Of a stretch of 64,000 nt of DNA, positions 33,609-46,330 are shown piece after piece. Location of the stretch: the NCBI GenBank assembly GCA_025618425.1, contig CM046837.1:20624303-20688302 (forward strand). The letters are read 5' to 3'. Each line of letters starts with the position of its first letter. Within the stretch, counting starts at the first letter, position 1. Source of the DNA: Heliocidaris tuberculata (lineage: Eukaryota > Echinodermata > Echinoidea > Camarodonta > Echinometridae). Made by a program: the position numbers and the translations under genes. The notes beneath the pieces were generated by a model. That model did not search any database and had not been told where the DNA came from. It saw only the letters and a program-made list of their open reading frames with translations.

Positions 33609-35731
33609 CAGTGTAGTAAAATCACGCAAAACTGTTATTAACGGTTTAGCGATATATTTGCTGATTGTTACGTAAGCCCCGCACAGCAAGGTCGAACGGG
33701 CCAGCGATTTTCCTAGTCTCTTATTAGTCGTTCGCCCGTATTTGACCCAAGTGTTGTGCATATGAAAAGGAAGACAGAGAGAAGACAAACAAAGAAATAA
33801 ATAAAAAGGAAGAGAGACAGACAAGAAAAAAAAGAAAGAAATGCATAGAAAAAAAAAGAAGATAAGAAAAAAACAAAGAAAACATAGAGAAAAAGAAAAA
33901 CAAAAAGAAATGCATAGAGAAATAAAAAGAAGAAGAAAGAATAAAAAAAACAAAGAAATACATAAGGAAAAAAGAAGATATCAAGAATTAAAAACAAGAA
34001 AGAAATACTAAGGAAAAGGAAGACAGAGAGAAGAAAAACAAAAAAAAAAAAAAAAAACAAAGAAATACATAAGGAAAAAAGAAGAGTGAAGAAAAACAAA
34101 GAAATACATAAAGAAATAAAAAGAAGATATGGAGAATAAAAACAAAGAAAACATAAGAAAAAAGAAGATGGAAGAAAAACAAAGAATACATAATGAAAGG
34201 AAGACGGAGAGAAGAAAAAACAAAGGAATACATAAGGATAAAAGAAGAGCGAAGAAAAACAAAGAAATACATAAAGAAAAAAAAAAAGATATGGAGAATA
34301 AAAACAAAGAAATACATAAGGAAAAAAGGAAGACAGAGAGAAGAGAAACAGAAGAAATACATAAGGAAAAAGGGAAGACAGAGAGAAGAAAAACAAAGAA
34401 ATACATAAGGAAAGGAAGATGGAGAGAAGAAAAACAAAGAAATACATAAGGAAAAAAGAAGAGTGAAGAAAAACAAAGAAATACATAAAGAAATAAAAAG
34501 AAGGTATGGAGAATAAAAACAAAGAAATACATAAGGAATAAAGAAGATAGAAGAAAAATAAAGAAATACATAAGGAAAAAGGAAGACAGAGAGAAGAAAA
34601 ACAAAGGGATACATAAGGAAAAAAAATAAGAAGCGAAGAAAAACAAAGAAATACATAAAGAAAAAAAGGAAGATATGGAGAAAAAAAACAGAAATACATA
34701 AGGAAAAAAAGAAGACGGAAGAAAAACAAAGAAATACATAATGAAAGGAAGACGGAGAGAAGAAAAACAAAGGAATACATAAGGAAAAATGAAGAGCCAA
34801 GAAAAACAAAGGAATACATAAGGAAAAAAGAAGAGCCAAGAAAACAAAGAAATACATAAGAAAAAAGGGAAGACAGAGAGAAGAAAAACAAAGAAATATA
34901 TAAGGAAAGGAAAGACGGAGGGAAGAAAAAACAAAGAAATACATAAGGGAAAAAGAAGAGAGAAGAAAAACAAAGAAATACATAATGGGAAAAGAAGAGA
35001 GAAAAAAACAAAGAAATACATAAGGAAAAAAAGAAGACAGAGACAAGAAAAACAAAGAAATACATAGAATAACATAAGGAAAAAAAAAAAAAAAGAAGAT
35101 ATAAGAGAAACAAAGAAATACATTAAGAAATCAAAAGAAGACAGAAGAGAGAGAAGAAAAACAAAGAAATACATTAAGAAAAAAGACAGAGGAAAAACAA
35201 AGGAATACATAAGAAAAAGAAGACAAGAGAGAAGAAAAAACAAAGAAATTCATCAGAAAGGAATGAAGATGAGAGAAAAGAAAAAGAAAGAAATACTATA
35301 GTACTGCTGCCACGCCAGCCGTGTTGGTCATCATACACACGTGGATATTTGACAAAAAACGACTGTCATTGCATCTATCAGGCGTTCTTTTCAGCTGCTT
35401 GCAAAAGATGAATTATGATTTTGATTGATTTATAGCAAAACGCCACGGGGGGAAAAAATTCGGCGCGGATAGATTGATCAAGTATAAATTTTTCTTTAAA
35501 AGTATCGTATTTTGCAGCCGTCCCTTTGCTTTTAAAGCCGTCCCTGTGAATTTAAAGATTGAGAACGCATCTTGGAATCGTTTATGCCTTCTCCATTCAC
35601 ATAGGGTTTGCGTGCAAATTCTCTTGCACAGTGGAGCGCGGAGTGTGATCTCCTGGTAATCGATTAACTATTTTGACGTCAAATTATTACGGGTTTGCGT
35701 TATAACGGTTTTGCGTGATTTTACTACACTG
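33609..35731. mobile_element. TIR transposon carrying a purine minisatellite
   Basis: The termini are inverted repeats beginning CAGTGTAGTAAAATC: 24 bp are perfect and the match continues imperfectly as GTTAT-AACG. They are flanked by ATTAG on both sides (33604-33608 and 35732-35736), a candidate 5 bp target duplication. The 2.1 kb interior has no transposase; about 1.5 kb of it is the tandem repeat at 33765-35295. The CAGTG terminus and short duplication suggest a hAT-like non-autonomous element, but the superfamily is not certain. Confidence 0.7.
33765..35295. repeat. Purine-rich minisatellite
   Basis: Irregular units of about 45-60 bp (consensus around 'acaaagaaatacataagg' plus an A/G-rich spacer) are repeated some 25-30 times. 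The + strand is almost free of C and T apart from 'atacat'. Because the minus strand lacks stop trinucleotides in this composition, several frames of up to 466 codons (Phe/Ser/Leu/Tyr-rich) stay open. They are not genes. Confidence 0.92.
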
Positions 35732-35739
35732 ATTAGTAC

Positions 35740-37220
35740 TTAATTTATAAGCGGTGTCACATACAAATTTATGGGCACCTACCCATCAATATATACTGTT
35801 CTTGATAAATTAATTATTTGGTGGGGTCGGAGTTTTGAACATTCCATTTAATAGAGCATTTTTGATCAGACAGTCAAATGAAAATGTAATATTGATATTC
35901 ATCTCAAAACAATCAAGGAATGCATAGTTTATTAAATTTTTGTAATAATAATGTTATGAACAATTCAAAGCACAATTCCTTTTCACCAGAAGAGAAAAAA
36001 ACAAACTGGACAACAAAGAGGTGCTCGAGGTAGGAAAAGGAAGAGGAAGAGAGCATGGGAGATAAAGCAGGAGGAATAAAGCTAGAGAGAGAAAGGGTAA
36101 ACGTAGGATGCTGCTGCCTCACAATTATTCCTAATATCATGGGACTTTTAAGTGAGACAGTGCCGATGGTATATTTTGGAACTTCGTGTCACAAAAGACG
36201 AAGTATATTTATATAATTGCCAGTGTCATCTGAAATACCAAATATTGGCGCCGTGTTGAGGAAAGAGTGCACCTTTTATTAGCCACGAATCGGCGTCAGC
36301 CTAAAGATCGGCAATGTTGTCATGCAACGGTGTCGATTTTATGTGAGCTTGCAGCCATAGCATGTTCAAAAAGTTCAGCACAAATGGCAACGAAAAATTT
36401 GGCGCCGACATCATACCTGAAGAGGCACTGTGATTTTTAATTTGCGTCATGCAGTTAGAGTAAAATGAATGCGTATTGCTAGGTTGTTTTTTCCCCCTGT
36501 CAACTTGGATAAGGGAATGGCTTTGGCTCGAGGGATTACATGAACACCGAGACCATGTACACTATTACAGATATGTTGTGTTCAGCTGTCTTCACAACAT
36601 CTGGTACTACAGCTGTTTGTTTTTCACATGGTGACACAACTATAAATTTTACATGACATGACACAGACCACGTGAGAAGGCTTACATGATTTAAATTTTA
36701 ACATTTCGATTTTTTTTCTTTATTTTTAAAACATTAATTTCTTTCGCATAACACCACCATACATAATTTTGTCATGAGCCCATACAATTTACACTAAAAA
36801 AACACCTGAAGTGCTAAAAAAGAGGTGTGACGAGGAGTTGCACAAACCTTGCTAAATATAGCACCTAAAGTGAAATTTCTGCTAAAAGCTTATGTGGTGC
36901 AGGATAGTGGTGCTAAAAAAAGTGCTGAGTCAAATGAACTAATGAGGCTAATGAACGGGGCCTGACGAGCTATGGCAACATAGCATATCATTTGCATAAT
37001 GTACTATAAAGAAAATATACATTTTTGAAATTTTTGTCTATTTCAAAGAAATTTAATGATCTATTGTCTCATTTGGCGTCTTAAATGTACTATGTGTATC
37101 AAGAAAATGAACTAGATGAATCCGACTTCATCTCCTATATGCCTCCGCCTAAATTCAGTTAAGTTCATGGCTCTAAACTGTTCTTGAAATATTGTGATAT
37201 TCATAATAAAACACCTATAA
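35740..37220. other. No gene recognised
   Basis: AT-rich sequence with a few GC-richer patches (36240-36360). Frames are short and without recognisable motifs. Confidence 0.55.
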
Positions 37221-37223
37221 TAA

Positions 37224-38590
<1,367 letters not shown>

Positions 38591-38601
38591 AAAATGTTAA
38601 T

Positions 38602-38628
38602 TGACCTCTGACCTTTGACATTTGACCT
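38602..38628 (+). promoter_or_regulatory. Four tandem TGACCT-type half-sites spaced by 1 bp
   Basis: The heptads TGACCTC, TGACCTT, TGACATT and TGACCT lie head to tail immediately after LINE copy A. AGGTCA repeats with 1 bp spacing are DR1 nuclear-receptor sites. Here they may equally be a short microsatellite, and no nearby gene start is visible. Confidence 0.35.
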
Positions 38629-39604
38629 AACAACCCAAAAGTCTGTGACTTTGTCTCGAATTTGTATAAAACAGTTGTAGAATGATTATATAAGGAGGGG
38701 CAATGTAACTCCTAGGGGATATCAAGTGATATATTTCAAGTCAAGCCCAATAAGTAGGCCTGTTTTAAGTTCGAGTTTTAGTATCTATTCCATCCATTTA
38801 TTGGATATAGGATGATTCTGTGGATCCTTCCTGTCACCTATGGAAATTGTAAAATATTATTTGTAATTTTACTCAAATGATATTAAAATGATGTGCTTCA
38901 TGAACAAATTCAATGAGTAAGATTAAATGGAACAGTCCTTTTATGTGTAGGTATAACATAGGAAACGAAGGAGTATGCTATATAGCATCTAAAATTTACT
39001 GCTTCTTGGAACTTCTTACAACAATTTACAAATAGCAGTTGGAGTAAACTACGTGGTTATTATCTGTATTAGTTGCTATCGTCTACCCATCAACAACATG
39101 GTGGGACTCCAAGAACATTGGCATCAGGTACACTATGACATCTGTGAACAGTTATCCTCAGAATATTTTGTGTCACTGAAACAGTTATCAAATATACCTC
39201 TTGTGCAATAGACCAGGTGATAAGTTTGAGAAGGCTTCAATACAAGCAAAACAGCTACAAACATATTTGCTGCTAGAGTTTCGCCATTGAAATAATAAAT
39301 TAATTTTGAAAGTTTCCGGGAACATTACATTGGTCCCATTAAATCTGCCAACCAAATTCATTTCTCAAGTATGTATCTTTTCTTTCTCAAAATAGAGTGT
39401 TACATGGATGTTGGCATAACATCGCGATACAGTGTTTAATCATGTCTCAATTGACTTACACCAGATGAGAGGTTTAAGAAGACTTGAGTTGGAATACATT
39501 CGGCAAAGCTTTCTTACTTTTTTAAAACTGATCTCAAACACTCGGAATAAAAAAAACACACATAAAAAACACACACAAACAAAAAAAAACACACACACAA
39601 AAAC

Positions 39605-39833
39605 AGGGGTGGTATTCTGAGATTTATTTTATCTTGAGTTTAGTGAATTGTAATTGTCATAACAAAATGTACGCTTATGTCGCATCATTGGTTAATGCCT
39701 GCGCAAAAGTGGCTGCGTACGTGGAATTCATCTGCGCAAACACCAATGAAATGTTGCAATTTGAAATTCTTTATGACAATTAAAATCTTTTCACTAAAAT
39801 CAAGATAAAATAAATCTCAGAATACCACCCCTG
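39605..39833. mobile_element. MITE with ~60 bp terminal inverted repeats
   Basis: It runs from CAGGGGTGGTATTCTGAGAT to its inverted complement ending CCACCCCTG. The inverted repeats continue for about 60 bp with few mismatches. The CAGGG(G) ends resemble hAT-type elements, but no target duplication could be recognised. Confidence 0.75.
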
Positions 39834-39847
39834 GTCTTTTGGCACCC

Positions 39848-39879
39848 CCCGCCCCCCCCCCCCCCCCCCCCCCCCCCCC
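39848..39879. repeat. Poly(C) tract
   Basis: A C run of roughly 30 nt, interrupted by one G near its start. Confidence 0.95.
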
Positions 39880-40262
39880 GGCAACGCTGACAGTGTATCT
39901 TATAACATCCTACTATATGACAAATGGTATCAGATCTATCTAGAAGCAATATCACTTCTGGCCCCCGCCTGATGTATAGCTGTCAATCTGATATAAAGCT
40001 TAATCCCCAATCGACCAGATTCAATGTGCCTATCCAATGCGGATAAGAGGGTTCACGATCAACTCAGATAATTCATGACTCTTTATCATGGGCAATCCGC
40101 GAAACTGAAGTAAGTGTGGAAAATGAATAAGTGAAGTTTTACATGTTTATTAGGAAAATTGCATGGCCAACTTTTTTTTATTAGTTGCTGACTGAAATGA
40201 AAACCATTTGAAATTGGACACCAGTATACGCCCAGTATATGACAATAGGGTATTGTCCATAC

Positions 40263-41238
40263 ATTTTTTTCCCCTTCAATTATAGAATGACGGAAAATGC
40301 ATTACATTTCAATATCCTTCATGCGATTAGCCAAATTTTACACTCTTGGTAACACTGTCTCTCGTTTATTCCCTTCATTTTTAATATTTTCGCTTGTCCT
40401 CTATTTGCAACGAAGTTCTTATTTATTCTCCCCCCCCCCCGGAATGTTCAGTTTGTTTTACTAGTAGTAGTAGGGGGAGCCCCCCCCCCCCCCCCCCTGA
40501 TCTCGGCCATGAGACGTCCGATCGCCGCAAAATTCTGCTCGGACGTTGAAAATCATGTAAAGAACACAAAGCCATAGTTGTTTTTTTATGTACATCTTTT
40601 TCTTTTCATTTAAAATTATAATTTATCCACATTTTATGCATAAACACATTTCGATTGATAATCAAATAAAAAGGGCCTTTCAGATAAGATTTTTATGCTG
40701 GCAGCTCTTTATAAACCTTAAAACATTAAATACAAATTAAAGAAAAACATACTAAACTTACCTTCTTATTTATTTTATTGTTTTGTGAATTTCTTATGTA
40801 TTTCCTTGTTTTAAACTTTGTTAAAATTATTTATTCAGGTCTGCTGTTTAAGGGTGTTTTCTGAACCAATATTCAATTAGAACAGATGATAATTACAGAT
40901 TTAGAAGTACAGCCAAATGTCTTTTCGTACTCTAAAACTGAGGGCTGATAGAGAAATTAAGCTTCCTGGTACTGTGAGCGGTCAGAAAGTGAGTCACCGA
41001 TAACTGAGCAGTTACACTACCACCATAATTATACAAGACCTACATGCCGAGCAAACTGTTAAATTACCGAGTATTTAAAAATACATTAACTCTCTAAAAA
41101 ATCAGCAAGAATGAAATATGCCTTGCCCAAAATATTTATGATGAATGAATAAAAATAACCATTCAGAAGAACGTGGATGTACATTTTCATCGTTCTATAG
41201 ATTGCGTGTATATATATATCACGGCCAGGTAAAGTGGT
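40263..41238. other. No gene recognised
   Basis: AT-rich sequence with C tracts near 40430 and 40480 and a short (TAG)n. No exon was identified. Confidence 0.55.
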
Positions 41239-41881
41239 AAGTCAAGTTTGCATGCTCGGTGCACGCGAATACAGCCTACAGTAAACGTATAATACACACA
41301 GACGAGGGTCGAATATAACTGACGTGATCGGATCACAGAAAGTTTTAAAACAACTAAAAATACCTCGTAAGCTGCAACAAAAATGCAAAATTACCGTAAA
41401 CAATACTTTGCTGTAGCAAACAATACGATGGAAAGAAATATTGATATTTGAAAATTACGAGTGCACTTCATTTTGAGATAAGGCAGCCATATTCGACATT
41501 GTTCTGAGCCATAGACCGCAGATGAGATATGTAGAAGAGAGAGGGAATGTGGGCACAAGATAAGGTGATCAGCCAGCAATCACATGATATAAGGCCCACA
41601 ATTTCTTCCTCTCTGCTACCATCTTCAGTCTTGCTACGCAGAACAACGCCGAACATGGCTGCGTAATGTCGATATGAAGTGCACTCGTAATCCTATTTTA
41701 TTTATTTATTTTTTTTTTTTTGTGGGGGAGGAATTTTGTATTGTTTGCTGTCGCTTACATGATACATTATGTAGTTTTAAAGCTTATTTTGATCCAATCC
41801 GATCAGTTATATTCGACTCTCGTCTGCGTGTATTACGGTCTTGGGTTGTATTAGCGCGCACCGAGAATACAAACTTGACTT
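41239..41881. mobile_element. Fold-back element with ~270 bp inverted arms
   Basis: The left arm begins AAGTCAAGTTTG and the right arm ends CAAACTTGACTT. The arms can be followed inward with small gaps through 'gtcgaatataactga' / 'tcagttatattcgac' and 'acgagtgcacttca' / 'tgaagtgcactcgt' to about 41515 and 41630. About 115 bp of loop remains. No transposase is present and no target duplication is obvious. Transcripts across it would form long double-stranded RNA. Confidence 0.8.
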
Positions 41882-42095
41882 TCCTTTATACCTTGGACAT
41901 GATGCACGAATATTTAGAAGGATCAAAATGCACATCCACGGTCTTCTGAATGGCCTAATTTTTATTTTAAGGGTGTTAATTTTTGTTTAATTTGATATGT
42001 TATTATATTTTATTGACGGTCTTTATGAAAACTCTGAACAATAAAGAGTGTCCATTTTCTTTTTTTTTTCTTTTTTTTTTTGCTGAGTGTGTGTG

Positions 42096-42120
42096 TGTGT
42101 GTGTGTTGTATATATATATA

Positions 42121-42163
<43 letters not shown>

Positions 42164-42172
42164 TACATACAT
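42096..42172. repeat. (TG)n(TA)n(CA)n microsatellite at the Penelope 3' boundary
   Basis: TG, TA and CA runs lie directly beside the 3' end of the minus-strand Penelope-like element. Confidence 0.95.
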
Positions 42173-43039
42173 ATAGACGAAATAGGAATGAAAAGTCTGT
42201 ATACGATGAAAAAAAAATAGAATTTTCGGCCATAGGCCTTTATCAGGAAACGATGAAATTCATTAGTTAGGTACACAAAAGAGCGTGAAGCGCAAAAAAA
42301 ACAACAACAAAACAACGCAAAAGATCCATGGATACCAGCGCAACCATGGTAGAGATCAGAAAGGAGAGGAGAGAGAGAGAAAGAGAGAAAAAGAAAGATA
42401 GAGACGTAATTAAACGTCAAAAAAGAAGAGAAAAGGAAAACAAAAGAGGAGAAGCGCAAAAGGGGAGAAAGCTCCATGGAAACTATCTCAACCATGGTAA
42501 AAAAAAAGCTAAGATAGGAGAGAGAGAGAGAGAGAGAGAATGACGTAAAACATGTCACAAAGAAGCAAAGGAAAACAGAAGAAAACAAAAAGCGAGAAGC
42601 GCAAGGCGCTCACAGATCCAAGGATACTGGCGTAACCAAGGAGTAAAGAAAAAAAAAAGGAGAAAGAAGGAAAGGGAGAGAGGATGACGTAGTAAAACGT
42701 CATAAAAGAAACTAAGGGAAGGTTAAGGGGAGAAAAAGGGAGAAGTGACAAAGAAAAGGGGGGTAAGAGAGAAGAGAGAGGGGGGGGGGGAAGAAGAGAG
42801 GAAAAGAAAAAAAAAAGGCGGAAAGAGGAGAGAGAGAGAGAGAAAGAGAAGAAAACAGACAGGAAGTAAAAGCACAAAAGAAAGAAAAAAAAATAAAGAA
42901 AGGGGTGAAAGGGAGAGAGAAGTAATGAAGAAAGAGAATAAAGAACAATAAGAAGAGATAGAGAGAGAGAGAGAAAGGGAAAGAAGAAAAAATAAACGAA
43001 AAACAGAAAAGAAAGGTGGAAAGGACAAAAATAAAACAT

Positions 43040-43648
43040 TTAATTCATGCGAAATGCTCGAAATGTTACTTTCATCCCACGAGGGTGAAGGGTTCCCAGG
43101 TGGAAAATCAGTCTTTCCTCAAGTCTCTTCCTGGATAGATCATCGCCGTTGCACTTGATGGCGCCAGTCACTTTGAAATCTTCCATTGAGTGGCCGGGGA
43201 GGTTGAAATGGAGTGCAACAGGCAAGCCACTGTTGTTCAGACGTATGGAATGTAGATGTTCAGTAACCCGGTCAGCTAGACGTCCTTTGGTTTCCCCCAC
43301 ATACAGCAGATTGCAGGCCTTGCAACAAATCACGTAGATAACATTCTCCGTCGTGCAGGTGAACTTATCATGGATGGTGAAATTACCCTTGGGGCCACTG
43401 ATGTTTCGTTCTGTCGAAAGACGGGAGCATGTCTTACAACGTGGGCGGAAGCAAGGGCGGGAATCTAGGTCTCTGTCAGCAGGTTGGACTCTGGTGTGAT
43501 TTGAATGGACCAAGGTTGATCTCAGGCTCTTGTCCTTCCTGAACGCTGTTACAGGGGGGTTCGCTGAAAATGTGTGAAGTTGTGGGGTTGTCACCCAGCA
43601 TTTTGAAATTGTTCTTGATGGTGGAAGCGAGTCTAGCATTCGGCTCAT
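43040..43648 (-). pseudogene. Penelope-like element: linker and GIY-YIG endonuclease domain
   Basis: The last part of the element's ORF holds a Cys-rich linker (R-P-C-F-R-P-R-C-K-T-C), then V-I-Y-V-I-C-C-K-A-C and L-L-Y-V-G-E-T-K-G-R-L, the GIY-YIG signature in its Penelope form, and R-V-T-E-H. It ends G-M-K-V-T-F-R-A-F-R-M-N and stop. In this family the endonuclease nicks target DNA to prime reverse transcription. This segment is intact by itself, but it is out of frame with the RT segment upstream: the frame changes around a G6 run at 43553-43559. The Met at 43648 is in overlap with the upstream frame and is unlikely to be a real start. Confidence 0.85.
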
Positions 43649-45340
43649 TATACGTTAACACAAGAGGAACGCGGGATGATGCCTTCTTCTCACTCCGTCT
43701 CAGAGCCTCTATCCGAGTAACTCTTGCAGATTTCTTGGCGGCGCTCTCAACCATGTCGACAGGATACCCCCTGTCGATAAAGAAAGACGACATTTCTGCG
43801 GAGCGGGCCTGGAAATCGTCCTCTTTACTGCATAGCTTCCTGAGACGGGTGAATTGGGACTGGGGAATAGCGCTCTTGCACGCAGGTGGATGGGAAGATT
43901 TGAAGGTGAGATGACTGTGGGCGTCAGTGGGTTTGTAGTGGATGCTTGTATCAATCCGGCGACCTCCGTTGACAGAAATCTCTATGTCTAGAAAAGGAAA
44001 AGAGTTGTCAGAGATGGTGTGGGTGACGCGGAGGGAAGGGTGGAATGAATCGAAATGCTGTATGAAAGAGTTCAATTCATCTCGTGAACAGGTCGCGATG
44101 CCGAAGAAATCATCGATGTATCTCTTGAAGAGGATGGGGCGGGGGTAAGATGTCAGCGTTTAGGACTCCATGAAACCCATGAAAAGGCAGGCATATGAAG
44201 GTCCCATCTTGGTCCCCATGGTGACACCTTTTCTCTGATTATAGAAATTCCCATCAAACTAGAAGGATGAAAGGTTCAGGACGAGCTCCGTTAGACGAAG
44301 GAAGGTGTCGTCAGCTGGGTCTACCTGCCGATGGGTTGGCTTTCAGAAAATGGCGGATGGCTTGCAGGCCTTCATGGTTAGGAATGTTGGTGTAGAGAGC
44401 CGACACGTCCATCGTGAATAGAAGTGCTTTCTCCTTTTCAGGCAGGGTGATGCTATCAAGAAAACGGAGGGCCTCAGAAGAATCCTTGATGTAAGTGGGA
44501 AGCGATGAGACCATTGGCGCAAAAATGCTGTCAAGATATTGGCTCAGCTCAGTAGGGCAGCCAATCGTGGATACAATGGGGCGACCAGGTGTTCCTTCCT
44601 TGTGAATTTCGGGAACTTCGGGAACTTCTGAATGAGACTAACAGCAGAAGGGGGTAAGAGATCGTTATCAATGAGATCACCGATGGTATCCTAGACAGTC
44701 TGCTGATGAGATGGAGTCGGGTCTTGCACAATATGTTCATAATATTCAGGGTTGTGGAGTTGTCGATAGGCTTCGGCTAAGCACAGGTCACGTTTCCAGA
44801 CAACAACGGCGCCTCCTTTATCAGCTGGTTTGATAATTTATTCATCGTTGTTTTGAAGTGACTTCATTGCAGACCTTTCTTGTGGGGCTGATATTAGAAG
44901 CTTTCCCCCGCTTCCAAATCAAGGGCGTCTATATCTGATCTGCACTTTTGAATGAAAAGTTCTAAGTTGGGAAACTGGCCTTCCAGGGGAGTCCAGGAAG
45001 AGGGTCGACGTTGAAGCTTCTCAAAGGCAATGGACACAGACTCAGCTTGCAGCGAGAGAGGAGACATTATCCGTACCTTCATGATTGATGTCGTCGTGGT
45101 TGGTGTCAAGGAGGCTGGCTCCATCTGCAGGCTGAGTGGTATCTAATAGTCTAAGGAAGCAAAGTATGCTTTGAGACGAAGGCGGCGGGCAAAGTTCTCA
45201 AAATCACAACGCACTTGGAATTCATCACTATGTTTGCGACTAGGAACGAAAGAGATACCCTTAGCTAAGAGAGAACGTTCACTGTCAGTGATAGGAAGAT
45301 CTTCCGGAATGGTGACAACAAGATTACGAGATACGTCCTT
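43476..45340 (-). pseudogene. Penelope-like element: broken reverse transcriptase
   Basis: Read from 45340 downward, frames carry in order: the N-terminal motif with R-R-L-R-L-K-A-Y-F (about 45170); S-S-W-T-P-L-E-G with an L-E-L-F-I-Q-K-C block (about 44960); G-R-P-I-V-S-T-I-G-C-P-T-E-L and Y-I-K-D-S (about 44570-44480); T-M-D-V-S-A-L-Y-T-N-I-P (about 44380); the catalytic Y-I-D-D-F-F-G (44108-44121); and the segment after it (44075 to about 43560). At least four stops or frameshifts separate these blocks. All core RT motifs are still recognisable, so decay is moderate. Confidence 0.82.
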
Positions 45341-45358
45341 ATCCACTGAGACAGAATG

Positions 45359-45360
<2 letters not shown>

Positions 45361-45419
<59 letters not shown>

Positions 45420-45432
45420 CATACATATATAT
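45361..45432. repeat. (TA)n microsatellite at the Penelope 5' boundary
   Basis: A long TA run follows the 5' end of the minus-strand element, mirroring the TA run at its 3' side. Confidence 0.95.
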
Positions 45433-45499
45433 AAAACCTAAGAGGGAAGGCCCTAGGCTTCTGTGTGAAAGTGAGGAGTATAATATGAGGCAGCCATAG

Positions 45500-45800
45500 A
45501 TTAAGGATTCGTAGAGCTCAAAGTTACAGATTACAGTTGGAGTAAACTGAGTTATTATTATTCGTATAGGTTTTACTATTCCATCTGCCAATAACTTGGA
45601 TCTGGGCAGGGTTATACTTGGTGGGATCACAAGTACACTGGCACTACGTACATTATATTTGAATAGCTGTCCTTATGAGATCTTGTATCGACAAAGCTGT
45701 TCGGTTTTAACAGTGCAATACATTAATCAAGAATACCTAAGGTGCCACAGACCAGGTGAGAGGTTTGACAAGGTTTACACTCAAACAAAAACGATGTGTT
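45500..45800 (+). repeat. Dispersed repeat family D, copy 3
   Basis: Shares 'agctcaaagtt-cagat-acagttggagtaaact', 'ccatctgcc-a-aacttgg' and 'caggtgagaggttt' with the copies near 32.8 and 39.0 kb. Confidence 0.6.
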
Positions 45801-45804
45801 ATTT

Positions 45805-46330
45805 CATTGATGAATACAGTGAATAGAAAGGGCCCTTGATATCAATAGGGATTCGAATATTTAGACATTTGAAACCTTACTGAACGCCATTTATCACGAC
45901 GGACTGGAATTTATCACGTAGGTAACATAAAATCCAGCTTTATTTCCCTTTAACCAAAAGCTCAACTTTATTAAATAAAATATCATGGTTCCCAGAATCG
46001 AATGCACGTTTTAGGTTCCTCAATTAAAAATTCATGCACATCAACAAGCGCTTGTTGAATGAAGCAGTCGGAATCCCGATATCCTTACACTAAGTAGTCT
46101 AAGATCACTTTGTTGAGGGTAGTTATACACACATTTGCCTTTTGAGTTTAGCAATATGTGAAATAACTAAAATTGGGAAGGATTTATATGGGGTTTCCTT
46201 AACCTCGTCCATAAAAATAGGCGATACAATTGCACTCCTTTATCGTCGATTAGAAAACCAAAAGAGAGTAAACACAACCCAACAGGATAATTGGGTTGTG
46301 TGTACAAGAATTGGCCTATTGTAATGCGGA
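45805..46330 (-). pseudogene. Decayed LINE reverse transcriptase fragment (CR1/Rex-like)
   Basis: On the minus strand, short frames read K-R-A-F-D-S-G-N-H-D-I-L-F-N-K-V-E (about 46000), matching the 'KAFDTVNHDILLxKLE' RT motif, and I-D-I-K-G-P-F-L-F-T-V-F-I-N-E (about 45835), matching 'SxLGPLLFxLFIND'. A-L-V-D-V-H-E-F-L precedes them. The frames are interrupted by several stops. No 3' end is seen on the left side; it joins repeat D. Confidence 0.65.

Larger units (their letters stand above)
38740..40262 (+). repeat. Dispersed repeat family D, longest copy
   Basis: This 1.5 kb segment is matched in the same order by 57080-57945 plus 60794-61115. Shared blocks include 'ggatgattctgtggatcctt' / 'ggatgatttgcggaacctt', 'agaagcaatatcacttctgg' / 'cgaagcaatatagcttctgg', and 'ttcacgatcaactcagataa' / 'ttcacgatccactcagataa'. 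It contains the 39605-39833 MITE and a poly(C) tract. The family's nature (LTR, solo element or other) is unknown. Confidence 0.7.
42181..45360 (-). mobile_element. Penelope-like retroelement, nearly full length but inactive
   Basis: Minus-strand element with reverse transcriptase, a Cys-rich linker and a GIY-YIG endonuclease, followed by a purine-rich 3' UTR (42280-43030). The UTR holds three ~150 bp repeats built around 'gaagcgcaa' and 'gatccatgga' (starting near 42288, 42452 and 42595). The 3' end carries 'tttcctgataaaggcctatggccgaaaattc', the same terminal block as the relic at 1 kb. TA microsatellites lie on both sides (42112-42152 and 45361-45432), suggesting insertion into, or generation of, a TA array. 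Confidence 0.85.

Noticed and set aside
33713..35243. Overlapping minus-strand frames of 355-466 codons rich in Phe/Ser/Leu/Tyr
   Set aside because: All three frames are open because the purine minisatellite lacks stop trinucleotides on that strand. The proteins are repeat translations with no domain.
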